Shown here piece by piece: positions 8,553-18,128 of a stretch of 64,000 bases of DNA (positions within the stretch are counted from its first letter, which is position 1; each line of letters opens with the position of its first letter). This DNA comes from G958295935 sp965224235 (GTDB taxonomy: Bacteria > Chloroflexota > Dehalococcoidia > Lucifugimonadales > Lucifugimonadaceae): positions 1,798,001-1,862,000 of the forward strand of contig CBDCYP010000002.1 of the NCBI GenBank assembly GCA_965224235.1, in the 5' to 3' direction. The notes beneath the pieces were generated by a model. It was given only the letters and a program-made list of their open reading frames with translations, did no database searches and was not told the DNA's origin. The position numbers and the translations under genes were made by a program.

Positions 8553-9326
8553 ATGGGTAATCGAATGCTGGGCAGGTCCCTGATCGTCACCGGTGGGAGC
8601 AAGGGCATCGGACGAGGCATCGCCCAGGCGTTTGCCCGCGAAGGCGCCAAGGTCCTTTTGGCCGCGCGCCAGGCAGACGCCGGAGAACAGGCCGCTCAAG
8701 CGATCACCGACGCCGGTGGGGTGGCATCATTCTTCCAGGCCGACGTCAGTAATTCTGACGACGTAGAGGCCATGGCGAAAGCCGCTGTCGACCGGCACGG
8801 CGGAATCGACATCCTTTGCAGCAACGCAGGCATTTTCCCCTCCGCAAATCTCGAAGAGATGTCGGAGGAGGAGTGGGACACGGTCAATTCCGTCAACCTG
8901 AAAGGCGCTTTTCTGGCGGTCAAGGCCTGCCTGCCGGAACTCAAGAAGTCCGTTCAGGGTCGCATAATCCTCACATCGTCCATCACTGGCCCGATCACCG
9001 GCTACCCCGGCTGGTCGCACTACGGAGCCACGAAGGCCGGGCAACTCGGCTTTATGCGCACTGCCGCCATCGAGCTGGCGAGGCACAACATAACCGTCAA
9101 CGCAATAATGCCCGGCAACATCATGACCGAGGGCCTCGACGATGTCGGGGAGGACTACCTCCGAACCATGGAAAAATCAATCCCAATGGGCAAGCTCGGA
9201 GACCTCGACGATATCGCATACGCGATGCTTTTCTTCGCGTCTCATGAAGCTAAATACATCACCGGCCAGACGCTTGTGATCGACGGTGGCCAGACGTTGC
9301 CGGAATCGATCGACGCCATGCCGTGA
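8553..9326 (+). CDS. Short-chain dehydrogenase/reductase (SDR), FabG-like
   Basis: NAD(P)-dependent oxidoreductase, 257 residues, classical SDR length. The cofactor motif TGGSKGIG is at residues 13-20, NAG near 89, catalytic Ser in TSSITG, and the YxxxK pair in YGATKAG. The C-terminal stretch FFASHEAKYITGQTLVIDGG is the usual SDR ending. A GGAGG lies about 9 nt before the ATG. It begins a second run of plus-strand catabolic genes after the repeat-filled gap. The substrate is undetermined; in this context a hydroxy-acid or sugar alcohol is more likely than fatty-acid synthesis. Confidence 0.92.
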   Translation: MGNRMLGRSLIVTGGSKGIGRGIAQAFAREGAKVLLAARQADAGEQAAQAITDAGGVASFFQADVSNSDDVEAMAKAAVDRHGGIDILCSNAGIFPSANLEEMSEEEWDTVNSVNLKGAFLAVKACLPELKKSVQGRIILTSSITGPITGYPGWSHYGATKAGQLGFMRTAAIELARHNITVNAIMPGNIMTEGLDDVGEDYLRTMEKSIPMGKLGDLDDIAYAMLFFASHEAKYITGQTLVIDGGQTLPESIDAMP

Positions 9327-9450
9327 CGGCCGGTCCGCAAACACCGCGCTTAGGCGAAACCGACACAATAGGTGACTCCCTGATCTACCCCCGACGGCTC
9401 ACGCCGATGAGTCAGACACCGAACCGCACAGGAACAAAGAAGGCGCAGAA

Positions 9451-11418
9451 ATGGTACAGACAATAGAACGGGACGCCGTAAGCAATACATCCGAAGCTGC
9501 CGTTCACCCGCTCGAGCCTCTTTCAAAGGCCGAGGTCGAAGCCGCGGTCGCGATCGTCAAGGCAGACCCGCGGGTAACGCCAACCTCGCGTTTCGTCGGG
9601 CTCATGCTGAACGAACCGGCCAAGGAGTTGGCGCTCAGCTACACGCCCGAATCGCACGTAGAACGCGAGGCCATGATCATACTGCTCGACAACGCGTTGG
9701 GCGAGTGCTCAGAACTCGTGGTTTCTCTGACACAACAGGCCGTCACCAAGTGGCGGCGCCTTGAGGGCGTGCAACCTGCGATCATGCTTGATGAATTCGT
9801 CGAGTGCGAAGAGGCGGTCAAGCGGTCGCCCGAGTTCATCGAAGCCCTGCGAAAACGCGGCATCGACGACGTAGACCTCGTCATGGTCGATCCATGGTCC
9901 GCCGGTTCGTACGGCATTGAGCCGGAAGAGGACAAGGGACGGCGACTCTCGCGGGCGCTCGCGTGGGTCCGTTCCGACCCGACCGACAACGGATACGCCA
10001 GGCCCATTGAGGGCGTGATAGTGGTCGTCGATCTCAACAAGATGGAGGTGCTGCGCGTCGAGGACTACGGGATCGTGCCGTTGCCCCCGGAATCGGGGAA
10101 TTGGACGCGCCAGCACAATACCGAGCCCCGTACTCCGCCCAAACCGCTGGAGATCGTTCAGAGAGAAGGCCCGAGTTTTACGATCGACGGCCACGAAATC
10201 AGTTGGCAAAACTGGAAGTTCCGCATCGGCTTCACGCCGAGAGAGGGACTGGTGCTCTACACCGTGTCATATGAAGACAAGGGCAAAGTACGGCCCATCC
10301 TCTACCGGGCGTCGTTGTCTGACATGGTCGTGCCCTACGGCGACCCCGGTGAGTCGAGCTTCCGCAAGAACGCCTTTGACATCGGCGAATACGGCATAGG
10401 CCAACTCTCCAACCCGTTAACTCTCGGATGCGACTGCCTCGGCGACATCAGGTACTTCGACGCCCACATGATAAATAGCCGCGGCGAGGTGGCGACTATC
10501 GAGAACGCCGTGTGCTTGCACGAAGAAGACAACGGCATCCTGTGGAAACACACCGACTGGCGGACGGAAGAGGTCGAGGTCAGACGTTCACGACGACTCG
10601 TCGTCTCGTTCATCTCCACGGTCGGCAACTACGAGTACGCCTTCTACTGGAACTTCTATCAGGACGGCACGCTGGAACTGGAGATCAAGCTGACGGGCAT
10701 CGCCAACACCACGGCGGTAATGCCCGGCGAGACGCCGAAGTTCGGCGCCGAAATCGCACCGCAACTGAACGCCCCGTACCATCAGCACATCTTTAACGCC
10801 CGCATCGACATTAACGTCGACGGCGGGAGCAATTCAGTTTACGAGGTGAACAGCAAGCAACTGCCGCGCGGCGACGAAAACCCGCACGGCAACGCATTCG
10901 TGGCTGAGCACACGCTGTTCGAGCGGGAACAGGACGCGCAACGCCTCTGCAACATGAACTCAAGCCGGTACTGGAAGATAGTCAACCCTAACGTGAAGAA
11001 CAGGATGAACCAGCCCGTGGGGTACCGGTTGATGCCGGCTGAGAATGCGGTGCCGTTCGCTCACGACGACGCTGCGGTGATCCGGCGGGCAGGGTTCCTC
11101 AAGCGGCACCTGTGGGTTACGCCCTATCGCGCTGAAGAGAAGTTCGCAGCCGGCGACTACCCGAACCAACGCGCCGAGGGCGACGGACTGCCGAAGTGGA
11201 CCGAGGCCAATCGACCGATTGCCGATACCGATCTGGTTGTCTGGTACACGTTCGGACATACGCACATCCCGCGGCCGGAGGACTGGCCTGTTATGCCTGT
11301 GCACAGGATCGGTTTCATGCTCAAACCGGATGGTTTCTTCCATTCCAACCCGGCAATGGACTTGCCGCCGTCGGACTCGCACGAAACCTCATGCCACCAC
11401 AACGGGCACTCACACTGA
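9451..11418 (+). CDS. Copper amine oxidase (TPQ-containing)
   Basis: Oxidises primary amines to aldehydes with release of ammonia and hydrogen peroxide. The 655-residue protein shows the topaquinone precursor motif N-Y394-E-Y, the probable catalytic base D310 (AFDIGEYGIG), the copper pair H444-Q-H446 and the third histidine in HIPRPEDWPVMP near residue 608. No signal peptide is visible, so it appears cytoplasmic. The C-terminus is an unusual His/Cys-rich tail (HETSCHHNGHSH). It lies 30 nt before an aminotransferase-like gene, suggesting a linked amine or amino-acid pathway. Confidence 0.94.
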   Translation: MVQTIERDAVSNTSEAAVHPLEPLSKAEVEAAVAIVKADPRVTPTSRFVGLMLNEPAKELALSYTPESHVEREAMIILLDNALGECSELVVSLTQQAVTKWRRLEGVQPAIMLDEFVECEEAVKRSPEFIEALRKRGIDDVDLVMVDPWSAGSYGIEPEEDKGRRLSRALAWVRSDPTDNGYARPIEGVIVVVDLNKMEVLRVEDYGIVPLPPESGNWTRQHNTEPRTPPKPLEIVQREGPSFTIDGHEISWQNWKFRIGFTPREGLVLYTVSYEDKGKVRPILYRASLSDMVVPYGDPGESSFRKNAFDIGEYGIGQLSNPLTLGCDCLGDIRYFDAHMINSRGEVATIENAVCLHEEDNGILWKHTDWRTEEVEVRRSRRLVVSFISTVGNYEYAFYWNFYQDGTLELEIKLTGIANTTAVMPGETPKFGAEIAPQLNAPYHQHIFNARIDINVDGGSNSVYEVNSKQLPRGDENPHGNAFVAEHTLFEREQDAQRLCNMNSSRYWKIVNPNVKNRMNQPVGYRLMPAENAVPFAHDDAAVIRRAGFLKRHLWVTPYRAEEKFAAGDYPNQRAEGDGLPKWTEANRPIADTDLVVWYTFGHTHIPRPEDWPVMPVHRIGFMLKPDGFFHSNPAMDLPPSDSHETSCHHNGHSH

Positions 11419-11448
11419 AGGCCGGCGCACGCTGGCCGGGAGGACTCC

Positions 11449-12585
11449 ATGGAGCCCAACGAAGTTCGCTCTCTATTCCCGATTATGGAGCGCCGCACAT
11501 ACCTGTTCAGCGGCGGCCACTCCCCGATGTCCTCGCTTGCCCGCGAAGCGGTGGACCAACTAGCGGAGGAGTGGAGCTTTAGCATCGCCGATCGATACGC
11601 CAGGCTGGACGAACATCTGCTGGCGGCGCGGCGGCTCTTCGCCAGCCTGATTGGGGCCGACATGGACGAAGTGGCGGTCGTCGATAGCACCGGCGCAGGC
11701 TCGAACCTCGCCGTCGAAATGACGGAGTTAGGCGATGGCGGCAACGTCGTGTTCGACGAGTGGAGCTACCCCTCAAGCATTTTCCCGTGGATGCTTCCAG
11801 CCCGCGCCGGCATCGAACGGCGGTTTGTATCCGCCCGCAACGGAGTCGTCGAGGTAGGAGACCTCGCCGAAGCGATCGACGACGACACCATAGCGGTGAG
11901 CATTTCGCATGTCACGCAGGGCGAGGGGTTCAGGCAGAACCTGGCAGCCGTTTCGGAAGTGACCCACAGCCACGGCGCGCTGCTGCTCGTAGACGGAGCC
12001 CAATCTGCGGGCGCCATGAGCATAGACGTGCACGAAATGGGGATCGATTTTCTCTCGGCGGGCGCGTGCAAATGGCTGCTTGGGCCAGCCGGCGTCGCGT
12101 TCTTCTACGGGTCGAAACACCTGCTCGAGCGCATGCCTCCCCACGCGGGCGGGCCGAGTTCGGTGAGGGCGCCCGGCTCGCACCCCAGTGACGGATTCAC
12201 CCCCAAGCCGGGAGCGGCGCGTTTTCAACTCGGAATCCCGAACATCCTGGGGCTGGCGGCGGCCATACCCGGACTCGAAATCCTCACAGGGGTGGGCAAG
12301 GAACGCGTCGAATCGCACGTCCTTGACCTGTCTGGCTACTGCATCGACGGGCTCACGGACCGCGGCTACGACGTGCTTACTCCGGCCGACCCCAACCGAC
12401 GCGGGGGCGTGGTGGCAGTCGTAATGGACGACGCGCCGGGCGTGGAACGTTTCATGGCGGATCAGGGGATCGACGTGTATTCCGGGCACACCCACAACCG
12501 GACATTGCGCGTAGACCCTCACATATTCAACAACCGCCAAGACATCGACACGTTCCTCTACAAGCTGGACGAATTCCCCACGTGA
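11449..12585 (+). CDS. Class V aminotransferase-fold PLP enzyme (cysteine desulfurase/kynureninase-like)
   Basis: PLP-dependent enzyme of the SufS/NifS/isopenicillin-N-epimerase-like group, 378 residues. The PLP-binding lysine lies in SAGACKWLLGPAG, preceded by the cofactor-ring Asp and His region LLVDGAQSAGA. ATG 11449 has GGGAGG 5 nt upstream and starts 30 nt after the amine oxidase, so they are probably cotranscribed. No Fe-S assembly partner (SufU/IscU) is adjacent, so a catabolic or transamination role is more likely than sulfur mobilisation. The exact reaction is unknown. Confidence 0.85.
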   Translation: MEPNEVRSLFPIMERRTYLFSGGHSPMSSLAREAVDQLAEEWSFSIADRYARLDEHLLAARRLFASLIGADMDEVAVVDSTGAGSNLAVEMTELGDGGNVVFDEWSYPSSIFPWMLPARAGIERRFVSARNGVVEVGDLAEAIDDDTIAVSISHVTQGEGFRQNLAAVSEVTHSHGALLLVDGAQSAGAMSIDVHEMGIDFLSAGACKWLLGPAGVAFFYGSKHLLERMPPHAGGPSSVRAPGSHPSDGFTPKPGAARFQLGIPNILGLAAAIPGLEILTGVGKERVESHVLDLSGYCIDGLTDRGYDVLTPADPNRRGGVVAVVMDDAPGVERFMADQGIDVYSGHTHNRTLRVDPHIFNNRQDIDTFLYKLDEFPT

Positions 12586-12754
12586 CGGATCCCCGCGGAA
12601 CCGCCCCAAGCCCAATCCCGCCGGCGCCCACAAGAGGCGCCGCTACATGGCCGTGAGGGTTCAGGGACGCAACGCCCATACGACAAAACCCGTTTCCCAT
12701 GCTCCCCAAACCCGCCCTCGTCACTAACACCTCACCCCCGAACGGGCCAAACAC

Positions 12755-13756
12755 ATGACTTCTCACCTCACTATGGACTTCGAACGCTTCAATCCGGACG
12801 CACAGGATCCGGGAACAAAACAGGTCTACAAATTGAACGTCGCTTCGTTACCCTGCGGCGAGATGTTGCGCCTGGCGGTCCTCGTGGCGAAGGGCGCCGA
12901 CCCGGGGCCGACGCTCGTAGCGCTCGGAGGGGTACACGGTGACGAGTACGAGGGACCTCACGCAGCAAAGACCGTCTACAAGGGCCTCGATCCTGCGCAG
13001 TTGAGCGGTACATTTATCGCCGTGCCGCAATGCAACGTGCCGGCCTTCGCCACAGGTACGAGGACCAGCCCGATCGACGGTTTAAACCTGGCGCGGATCT
13101 TCCCTGGCGACGCAGACGGCGCCGTCACGGAGAGGATCGCCTGGAACCTTGGCGAGCACGTCATCACCCGCGCGAATTTCTTGATCGATCTCCACAGCTC
13201 CGGTCACAGCAACGACATAGCCACACTCATCGGTTACTACATGTCGGATGACGAGATGGGCCAAGAGTCGCTCGCCGCAGCGCGGGCCTTTGGGATGCCG
13301 GTATTGTGGGGCAACCCGGACCTTGGCCCCGGCCGTACCATAACTTATGGCCACGACCGGGGAATTCCCTGGCTCTACACCGAATCCCGCGGAGGTGGAT
13401 GGCTGAACAAACCCCACGCGGGGCTATATGCCAGAGGCGTCACAAACGTCCTCAAACAGCTCGGAATCCTCGACGGCGAAATCGACAACGAACCACCGGA
13501 GCGTCACCTCATCGGAGACGGCAACAACGACACCACCTCCCTACCCGTGCAAGAAAGCGGTTACTTCATCCCGGAGGTGGATATTCTCGACCGCGTCAAG
13601 AAAGGCGGACCTGTAGGGCGAGTAGAGGACCTGACTGGCGAGACTATAGACACCGTGCGTGCCACGGAGGACGGGACGGTGGTGGTTCTTCGAAAAACGC
13701 CGTCCGTCACTGCAGGAGACGGCGTCTGCGTCGTAACCGGAGAAAAGCCTATTTGA
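12755..13756 (+). CDS. Succinylglutamate desuccinylase/aspartoacylase-family zinc hydrolase
   Basis: Zinc carboxypeptidase-fold deacylase, 333 residues. The zinc ligands are in GGVHGDEYEG (His and Glu, residues about 53-62) and LIDLHSSG (His). The C-terminal third is the small beta domain found in AstE/Asp-acylase relatives. Members remove acyl groups from N-acyl amino acids or act on ectoine intermediates (DoeB). Its position after the amine oxidase and class V PLP gene suggests deacylation of an amino-acid-derived metabolite. Start ATG 12755; ATG 12773 is a possible alternative. Confidence 0.88.
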   Translation: MTSHLTMDFERFNPDAQDPGTKQVYKLNVASLPCGEMLRLAVLVAKGADPGPTLVALGGVHGDEYEGPHAAKTVYKGLDPAQLSGTFIAVPQCNVPAFATGTRTSPIDGLNLARIFPGDADGAVTERIAWNLGEHVITRANFLIDLHSSGHSNDIATLIGYYMSDDEMGQESLAAARAFGMPVLWGNPDLGPGRTITYGHDRGIPWLYTESRGGGWLNKPHAGLYARGVTNVLKQLGILDGEIDNEPPERHLIGDGNNDTTSLPVQESGYFIPEVDILDRVKKGGPVGRVEDLTGETIDTVRATEDGTVVVLRKTPSVTAGDGVCVVTGEKPI

Positions 13757-13915
13757 CCTGATTCGCCCGCCGGCCCGTTCCGCCTCAGGCAGGTCCCCGA
13801 TTTGGGTCGGGTAAGACGGGTGTGACCGGGGTCAGGGAAGACGGTGTTGGCGGGGCCGGGGAAGGCGGACGACCTGCAGTCAAAATTAAGCGGGGTGGAT
13901 TTCTGAGACGGGCTC

Positions 13916-15106
13916 CTATTCCCTCAGCCACCAGTAAGAGTTGCTGGATGAGTTCAGTTGGGCGCCTCGCTTTAGCTGATCCCAGACCTCGATGACCTCG
14001 GATATGGACAAGGCCCGTTGCTGGCCCTGCGTTCGATACTCGTTTGGCCCGACGCTCACCTGTGAAGCCTGGCTGACGCCCATCACCCTTCCGTCAAGAT
14101 CGACCACCGGCCCGCCGGAGTCACCCGGGTCGAAAGTCGCATCGGTTTCGAATGCCGACAGTGTGCCCTCCTTGATGTTGTATGCGGTGGTAACGACACC
14201 GACTCTCACACTTGGAAACCCTGTGGGCGGGTTTGAGGAGTAACCGAGGCCCATCACGGGTTTGGCGGTCTGGCGGGTATATACGCGGGAGACGACGGGT
14301 AGCGGAGGGAGGTCGAGGTCGACCTCGATTGCCGCTATGTCACGGTACTTGTCAGTTCCCCTTACGTAGCCCTTGACTGTCTCCGGGATGTTGTCCGCGT
14401 CCGCAAACTGAACAATTACCACGGACACCCCCCGGATTACGTGCTCGGCGGTTAGTAGCCATCCCGGTTCGTAGACCCAACCGGTACCCGTAGTGGCAGG
14501 CGTGACCACACGCACCACAGATCGGCGTAGGTCCGAATACACGTCGTTCCACGTGGGCCCGGGGGTAGCGGTCGCCGGCAACGTCAAGCTGAACGGAGTC
14601 GGTGTCGCCTGTGGAGTCGCGGTGGGTTGCGGTGTTGGCGGAGGTTGCGGTGTTGGCGTCGGCTGAGGCGTAGATATCGGCGGAACCTGGACAGCGGTTG
14701 GCGTTGGTTGCGGCGTGGGCGGAAGTTGCGGAGTCGCGGTCGGCTGAGGCGTAGGCACAGGTTGGGGAGAAGGGGTCGGCTGGGGCGTGGCCGTTGGCTG
14801 CGGTGTCGGCTGCGGCTGCGGTGTCGGCGCGGGTTGTGGAATCGTCGCTTGCCGGACGGTGGGCGCGGGTTGCGGCGCAGGCTGCGGTCCGGGAGTCGCT
14901 GTCGGCTGAGGTGTAGACGTGGGTTGAGGTGTGGGCGCGGGCTGTCTATTCAACGCCGCCTGGTCGTATCTCAACTGAGTCAGTTCAGAATTGAGCCGGG
15001 CGAGTTCGAGTTTGGTGGAGTGCAGCGAAGCCGACACGAAACCAATCCCCACTCCCGCGCCGGTCAAGACGACGAGCACCGCAACAACCAGAATATGTCG
15101 ATTCAA
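13916..15106 (-). CDS. Secreted/anchored trypsin-like serine protease with Pro-Thr-Gln stalk
   Basis: 396 residues. Residues about 4-26 form a signal or membrane anchor, followed by a short coil (LHSTKLELARLNSELTQL), then about 130 residues of PTPQ/ATPQ low-complexity linker, then a chymotrypsin-fold protease. The triad is His in LLTAEHVIRG, Asp in KYRDIAAIEVDL and Ser in FDPGDSGGPVV. No PDZ domain follows, unlike HtrA. The catalytic part is clearly related to the protease at 37265-38806 (shared WNDVY, GWVYE.GW, TAEHVI.G.SVV). It probably works outside the membrane. Genes on both sides are unrelated. Confidence 0.9.
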   Translation of the reverse strand: MNRHILVVAVLVVLTGAGVGIGFVSASLHSTKLELARLNSELTQLRYDQAALNRQPAPTPQPTSTPQPTATPGPQPAPQPAPTVRQATIPQPAPTPQPQPTPQPTATPQPTPSPQPVPTPQPTATPQLPPTPQPTPTAVQVPPISTPQPTPTPQPPPTPQPTATPQATPTPFSLTLPATATPGPTWNDVYSDLRRSVVRVVTPATTGTGWVYEPGWLLTAEHVIRGVSVVIVQFADADNIPETVKGYVRGTDKYRDIAAIEVDLDLPPLPVVSRVYTRQTAKPVMGLGYSSNPPTGFPSVRVGVVTTAYNIKEGTLSAFETDATFDPGDSGGPVVDLDGRVMGVSQASQVSVGPNEYRTQGQQRALSISEVIEVWDQLKRGAQLNSSSNSYWWLRE

Positions 15107-15646
15107 ACGGGGCGCCTTTGGCGGTCAGAGAGTCGGCCACTCGCCGGAATGTAAAGCGGGAGCAAAGTTGGCACAACGGGTTCCGGCAGGACCCCCGAGT
15201 CACCCGATCCGGCCTGCCCGACCCTGGCCAGTAGTATACCAACGGAAGCCGCTAATCCACGGCCGCCGCAACGGGCCGGGTAGAAATGAAGGTTTGTTTG
15301 GAACCTGCGGTCTGCGTCGTTCCCGGCTAAACTCCGTCGGTACTGTGAAAACGGAAACCCGCGCCCCGTGGCCCCCCGATCGGAGTCAGGGATGACGAGT
15401 GTGGGTTGGGGATTACGAATTGTGGTTGGCGCCGGATGGTGGCCGGGGTAGGGGAAAAAGGGTGAGGCGATAGCGTCGGAAAAGCCGATACTCGTGGGCA
15501 GTAGACGTCGGTATCGAGGATAGCCGTGTCCTGAAGGTTCCCGTTTTCCCGTAGCGGGGACCTCGTTTGGTCCTGGACGACGGCCTCTTGGGTAAGGTCG
15601 AGTCGCGAAGCGCCTCGAAAAAGAAGACGGGGATCGACGATATGGG
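15107..15646. other. Intergenic region without recognisable gene
   Basis: No convincing coding frame or RNA gene is seen. The motif CCCGATCGGAGTC near 15376 recurs near 16277 together with a following GACGA sequence, so a small dispersed repeat is present. The upstream signals of the minus-strand protease must lie at its left edge. Confidence 0.5.
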
Positions 15647-16255
15647 TCAGGGGCTCCGGGCCTGCAGGAGAGCCGCTGTCCAGCGTTCGTGTGGCTGTCT
15701 CCCTTTGGAGCCGTGGTCGTGTTTTGGCGTGTCTACGATCTCCGCCCTGATGATGTCCAGACCGTCGAAGGCAGCGGTGAGTTCTTCGACGGTGACCAGA
15801 TCAAACCCGGAAAAGAATCCCGTACGGTTCATGGCAGAGTCGAAGTCCTTCAGGAGCACGGTTCCGCCGGGCGCGAGGGACTCTCTCATCGACTCAAAGA
15901 CGGAAGCTCTTCCGGACTTGCTCCCCGGCAGCGCGAAGCTACTCGAAATCAGATCGAAAGCGCCGTTCGGCTTCCAGGTTGTCGCGTCAGCCACGAATAG
16001 TTGCGCGTCGACGCCATGGGTCTGAGTAATCTTCCGCGCCGCTTCAATTGCCTTTGCCGCGATGTCGATACCGGTCACCTGCCATCCTCTTTGAGCAAGA
16101 GCGACGACGAGCCCTCCCGCTCCGCAACCTATATCAAGCGCCCGCCCAGGCGTGAGGCCGTCGATGATACCGACCATCGCGGAGTCGGGCTCAGCGTAAT
16201 CAGTTGCGCCGCCTGAATAGGATTGGTTCCAATCGAAATGATCGTGGTCTTGCAC
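15647..16255 (-). CDS. Class I SAM-dependent methyltransferase
   Basis: 202-residue small-molecule-type methyltransferase. Motif I is ALDIGCGAGGLVVALAQRG (SAM-binding Gly-rich loop), followed by TGIDIAAKAIEAAR (acidic residue binding the ribose) and LFVADATTW. The length and layout resemble TehB-like and thiopurine-type methyltransferases. The gene is isolated between non-coding stretches. Its substrate cannot be inferred. Confidence 0.88.
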   Translation of the reverse strand: MQDHDHFDWNQSYSGGATDYAEPDSAMVGIIDGLTPGRALDIGCGAGGLVVALAQRGWQVTGIDIAAKAIEAARKITQTHGVDAQLFVADATTWKPNGAFDLISSSFALPGSKSGRASVFESMRESLAPGGTVLLKDFDSAMNRTGFFSGFDLVTVEELTAAFDGLDIIRAEIVDTPKHDHGSKGRQPHERWTAALLQARSP

Positions 16256-16998
16256 GTTTTACCCCCTGTGGTTCCCCGATCGGAGTCGGGGACGACGAAT
16301 GATCGGGGCGCGTTGAAGCAACCCCGGAACACCACCGGGGTTGCTTCGGTCGACAGTCTCTCTGAAATCGTAACCGTGCCCAGTTGAAGCCGAGAGGCTT
16401 TATCAGGAAGGAGGTTTTTCCTCAGTCTTCTCCATACCGTGTGACAGGCGCACGGTCCGGAGAAGACTGCCCCGCCAGTACGGACAGCCGTTAGGCCGCA
16501 TGAGAAGATGATATTTTGGCTCTTCGCCCGTACCCCGGTTGAATTGGGTACGTTTGAGCAATGAAACAGACGCGATTGCTTCCGGTATTTTAACGGCGAC
16601 CTCCGGTCGCATCCCTGGGTCACACTCACGTGCAACCTTTACGGGCCCCGAGCCGCCCAGCCGCCACGCCTACGTAGGCAGCTCATTTGAGTCGTTCCCT
16701 TGCCCAGTCGGCCGCGTGGCCGGAGGGATTGGGATTCCATGGGTCACTCGCGCCCTCCTTCCAGGGCGGACGCGTTCTTTCTCAGTCGTGACGGGCTCCA
16801 ACACAAGATGAGGACTACCTTGATACCAGCTGGAGTTGTCCCCCGTTACTGTCCGATAGGTTTGGTTAGCATGGACATCGTGTATCGACACGCCTTAGGT
16901 TGATATTTGAACAGGCGTTCGGGTTTGTAAATGAGGGTTTGTCACATGTTGATTGGATTGGGGGATCGGGGGGTTGACCTCCCGGACCCCTCCACAAG
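16256..16998. other. Intergenic region with one strong hairpin
   Basis: No gene is supported. A perfect 13-bp inverted repeat (16315-16327 with 16335-16347, arm GAAGCAACCCCGG, 7-nt loop) lies 60 nt before the methyltransferase start and would be in its leader if transcription starts upstream. The rest shows no coding or RNA signal I recognise. Confidence 0.55.
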
Positions 16999-17733
16999 GT
17001 GCATGTCTCAGAAATCGGCTGGCCGTTAAACTTTGTGGACTTCACACCATCATTCGAGGAGAGCCAGACGCCCCTGCGTCCGACGGGGCGGGATCAGATA
17101 TGGATGTTGCCGCCCGCGCTTGATGAGCTGATCCCCGCCGACCATCCGGCGAGGTTCGCGGACGCGTACCCGGACGGTTTGGACCGGGCGGGTTGGGCCT
17201 GGCTTGGGGTCGATGCAGGCGGGGACCCTGTGGGAGCGCCGGCCTATCACCCCGGGCCTGTTGAGCGTGTGGCTTTCGGCGTGCGCCCGACCCGCAAGCT
17301 TGAGGCGGCCTGCCGCGACCGGATACCGTACTTGTGGCTCACGGGATGGCAGTGTCCGGACCACAACACGCTGCGGAGGCGGTTCTACAAGAACCACCGC
17401 CAGGCCATGAAGAATCTGTTCAAGCACACGGTGCGCACGGCTTTCAGGACGGAACTGGTGGACCTGGCTGTGCAGGTGGTGGACGGAACGTAAGGTAAGG
17501 GCCAACGGGTGGTCATGCCGGAGGCGCAGGGTCGGGCGCTGGAGAGCCCGTATCACAAAGACCGTTTCGCCTACGGCGAGACGAGCGGCAGCTACCGTTG
17601 CCCCGAGGGGCACTTGCTGCGCTTCACCCGTATCAAGCGCACTGGCCGGACCCTGAGTTCACAAACGAATCGCAACGCCGAATCAGTGCGCTGCCGCGGG
17701 ACACTGACAGGTCTCCATTCAGGAACGGCGTAA
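16999..17733 (+). pseudogene. Decayed IS1182-like transposase
   Basis: The first 165 codons carry the N-terminal signature of IS1182-type DDE transposases (LPPALDELIPADHPARF, then WLTGWQCPDHNTLRRRF). The frame then meets TAA at 17491 right after VVDGT, where the first catalytic Asp lies. The same frame reopens with a later piece of the protein (GSYRCPEGHLLRF) to 17733. The catalytic core between these segments is missing. It is only distantly related to the intact transposase at 22395. Confidence 0.8.
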
Positions 17734-18128
17734 AATTGCCCGCCTGCGTGCTGAGGGCGATTGTTCCCGCAGGAGCTCTCTCAATCTTCCAGCGCATTCG
17801 ACTGCCGCCGATGCGCTTGGCCCTAAGCCCCGACCGCTTCTGGGACAAACTCCAGGCAGTACCCAGGTTCGTGTTCGCAAACAGCGACAACGCGCTCCTG
17901 TCGGATAGAGTGATAGTTCAGGCTGTCCGATCTGACTCGTCCTGCCGATTTTCCGACGAACCAGGCCACCCGGATGATCCAACAGGTGGGTCAACCCAAT
18001 TTGTACTGCGAAGCCAATGAACCTGCCCAATAGCAGAATTCGATGTCGCCCAGTTTCTGACGCGAATTCGTCGTGCGTTGTGCGACGCGTTGGGCACATT
18101 TTCCGATGTCATGAATGACCGCGGAAAA
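17734..18128. other. Intergenic region, no gene seen
   Basis: Follows the transposase remnant and precedes the MDR dehydrogenase. The short open frames have no recognisable features. It is probably remnant DNA of the decayed element plus the promoter of the next gene. Confidence 0.4.
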
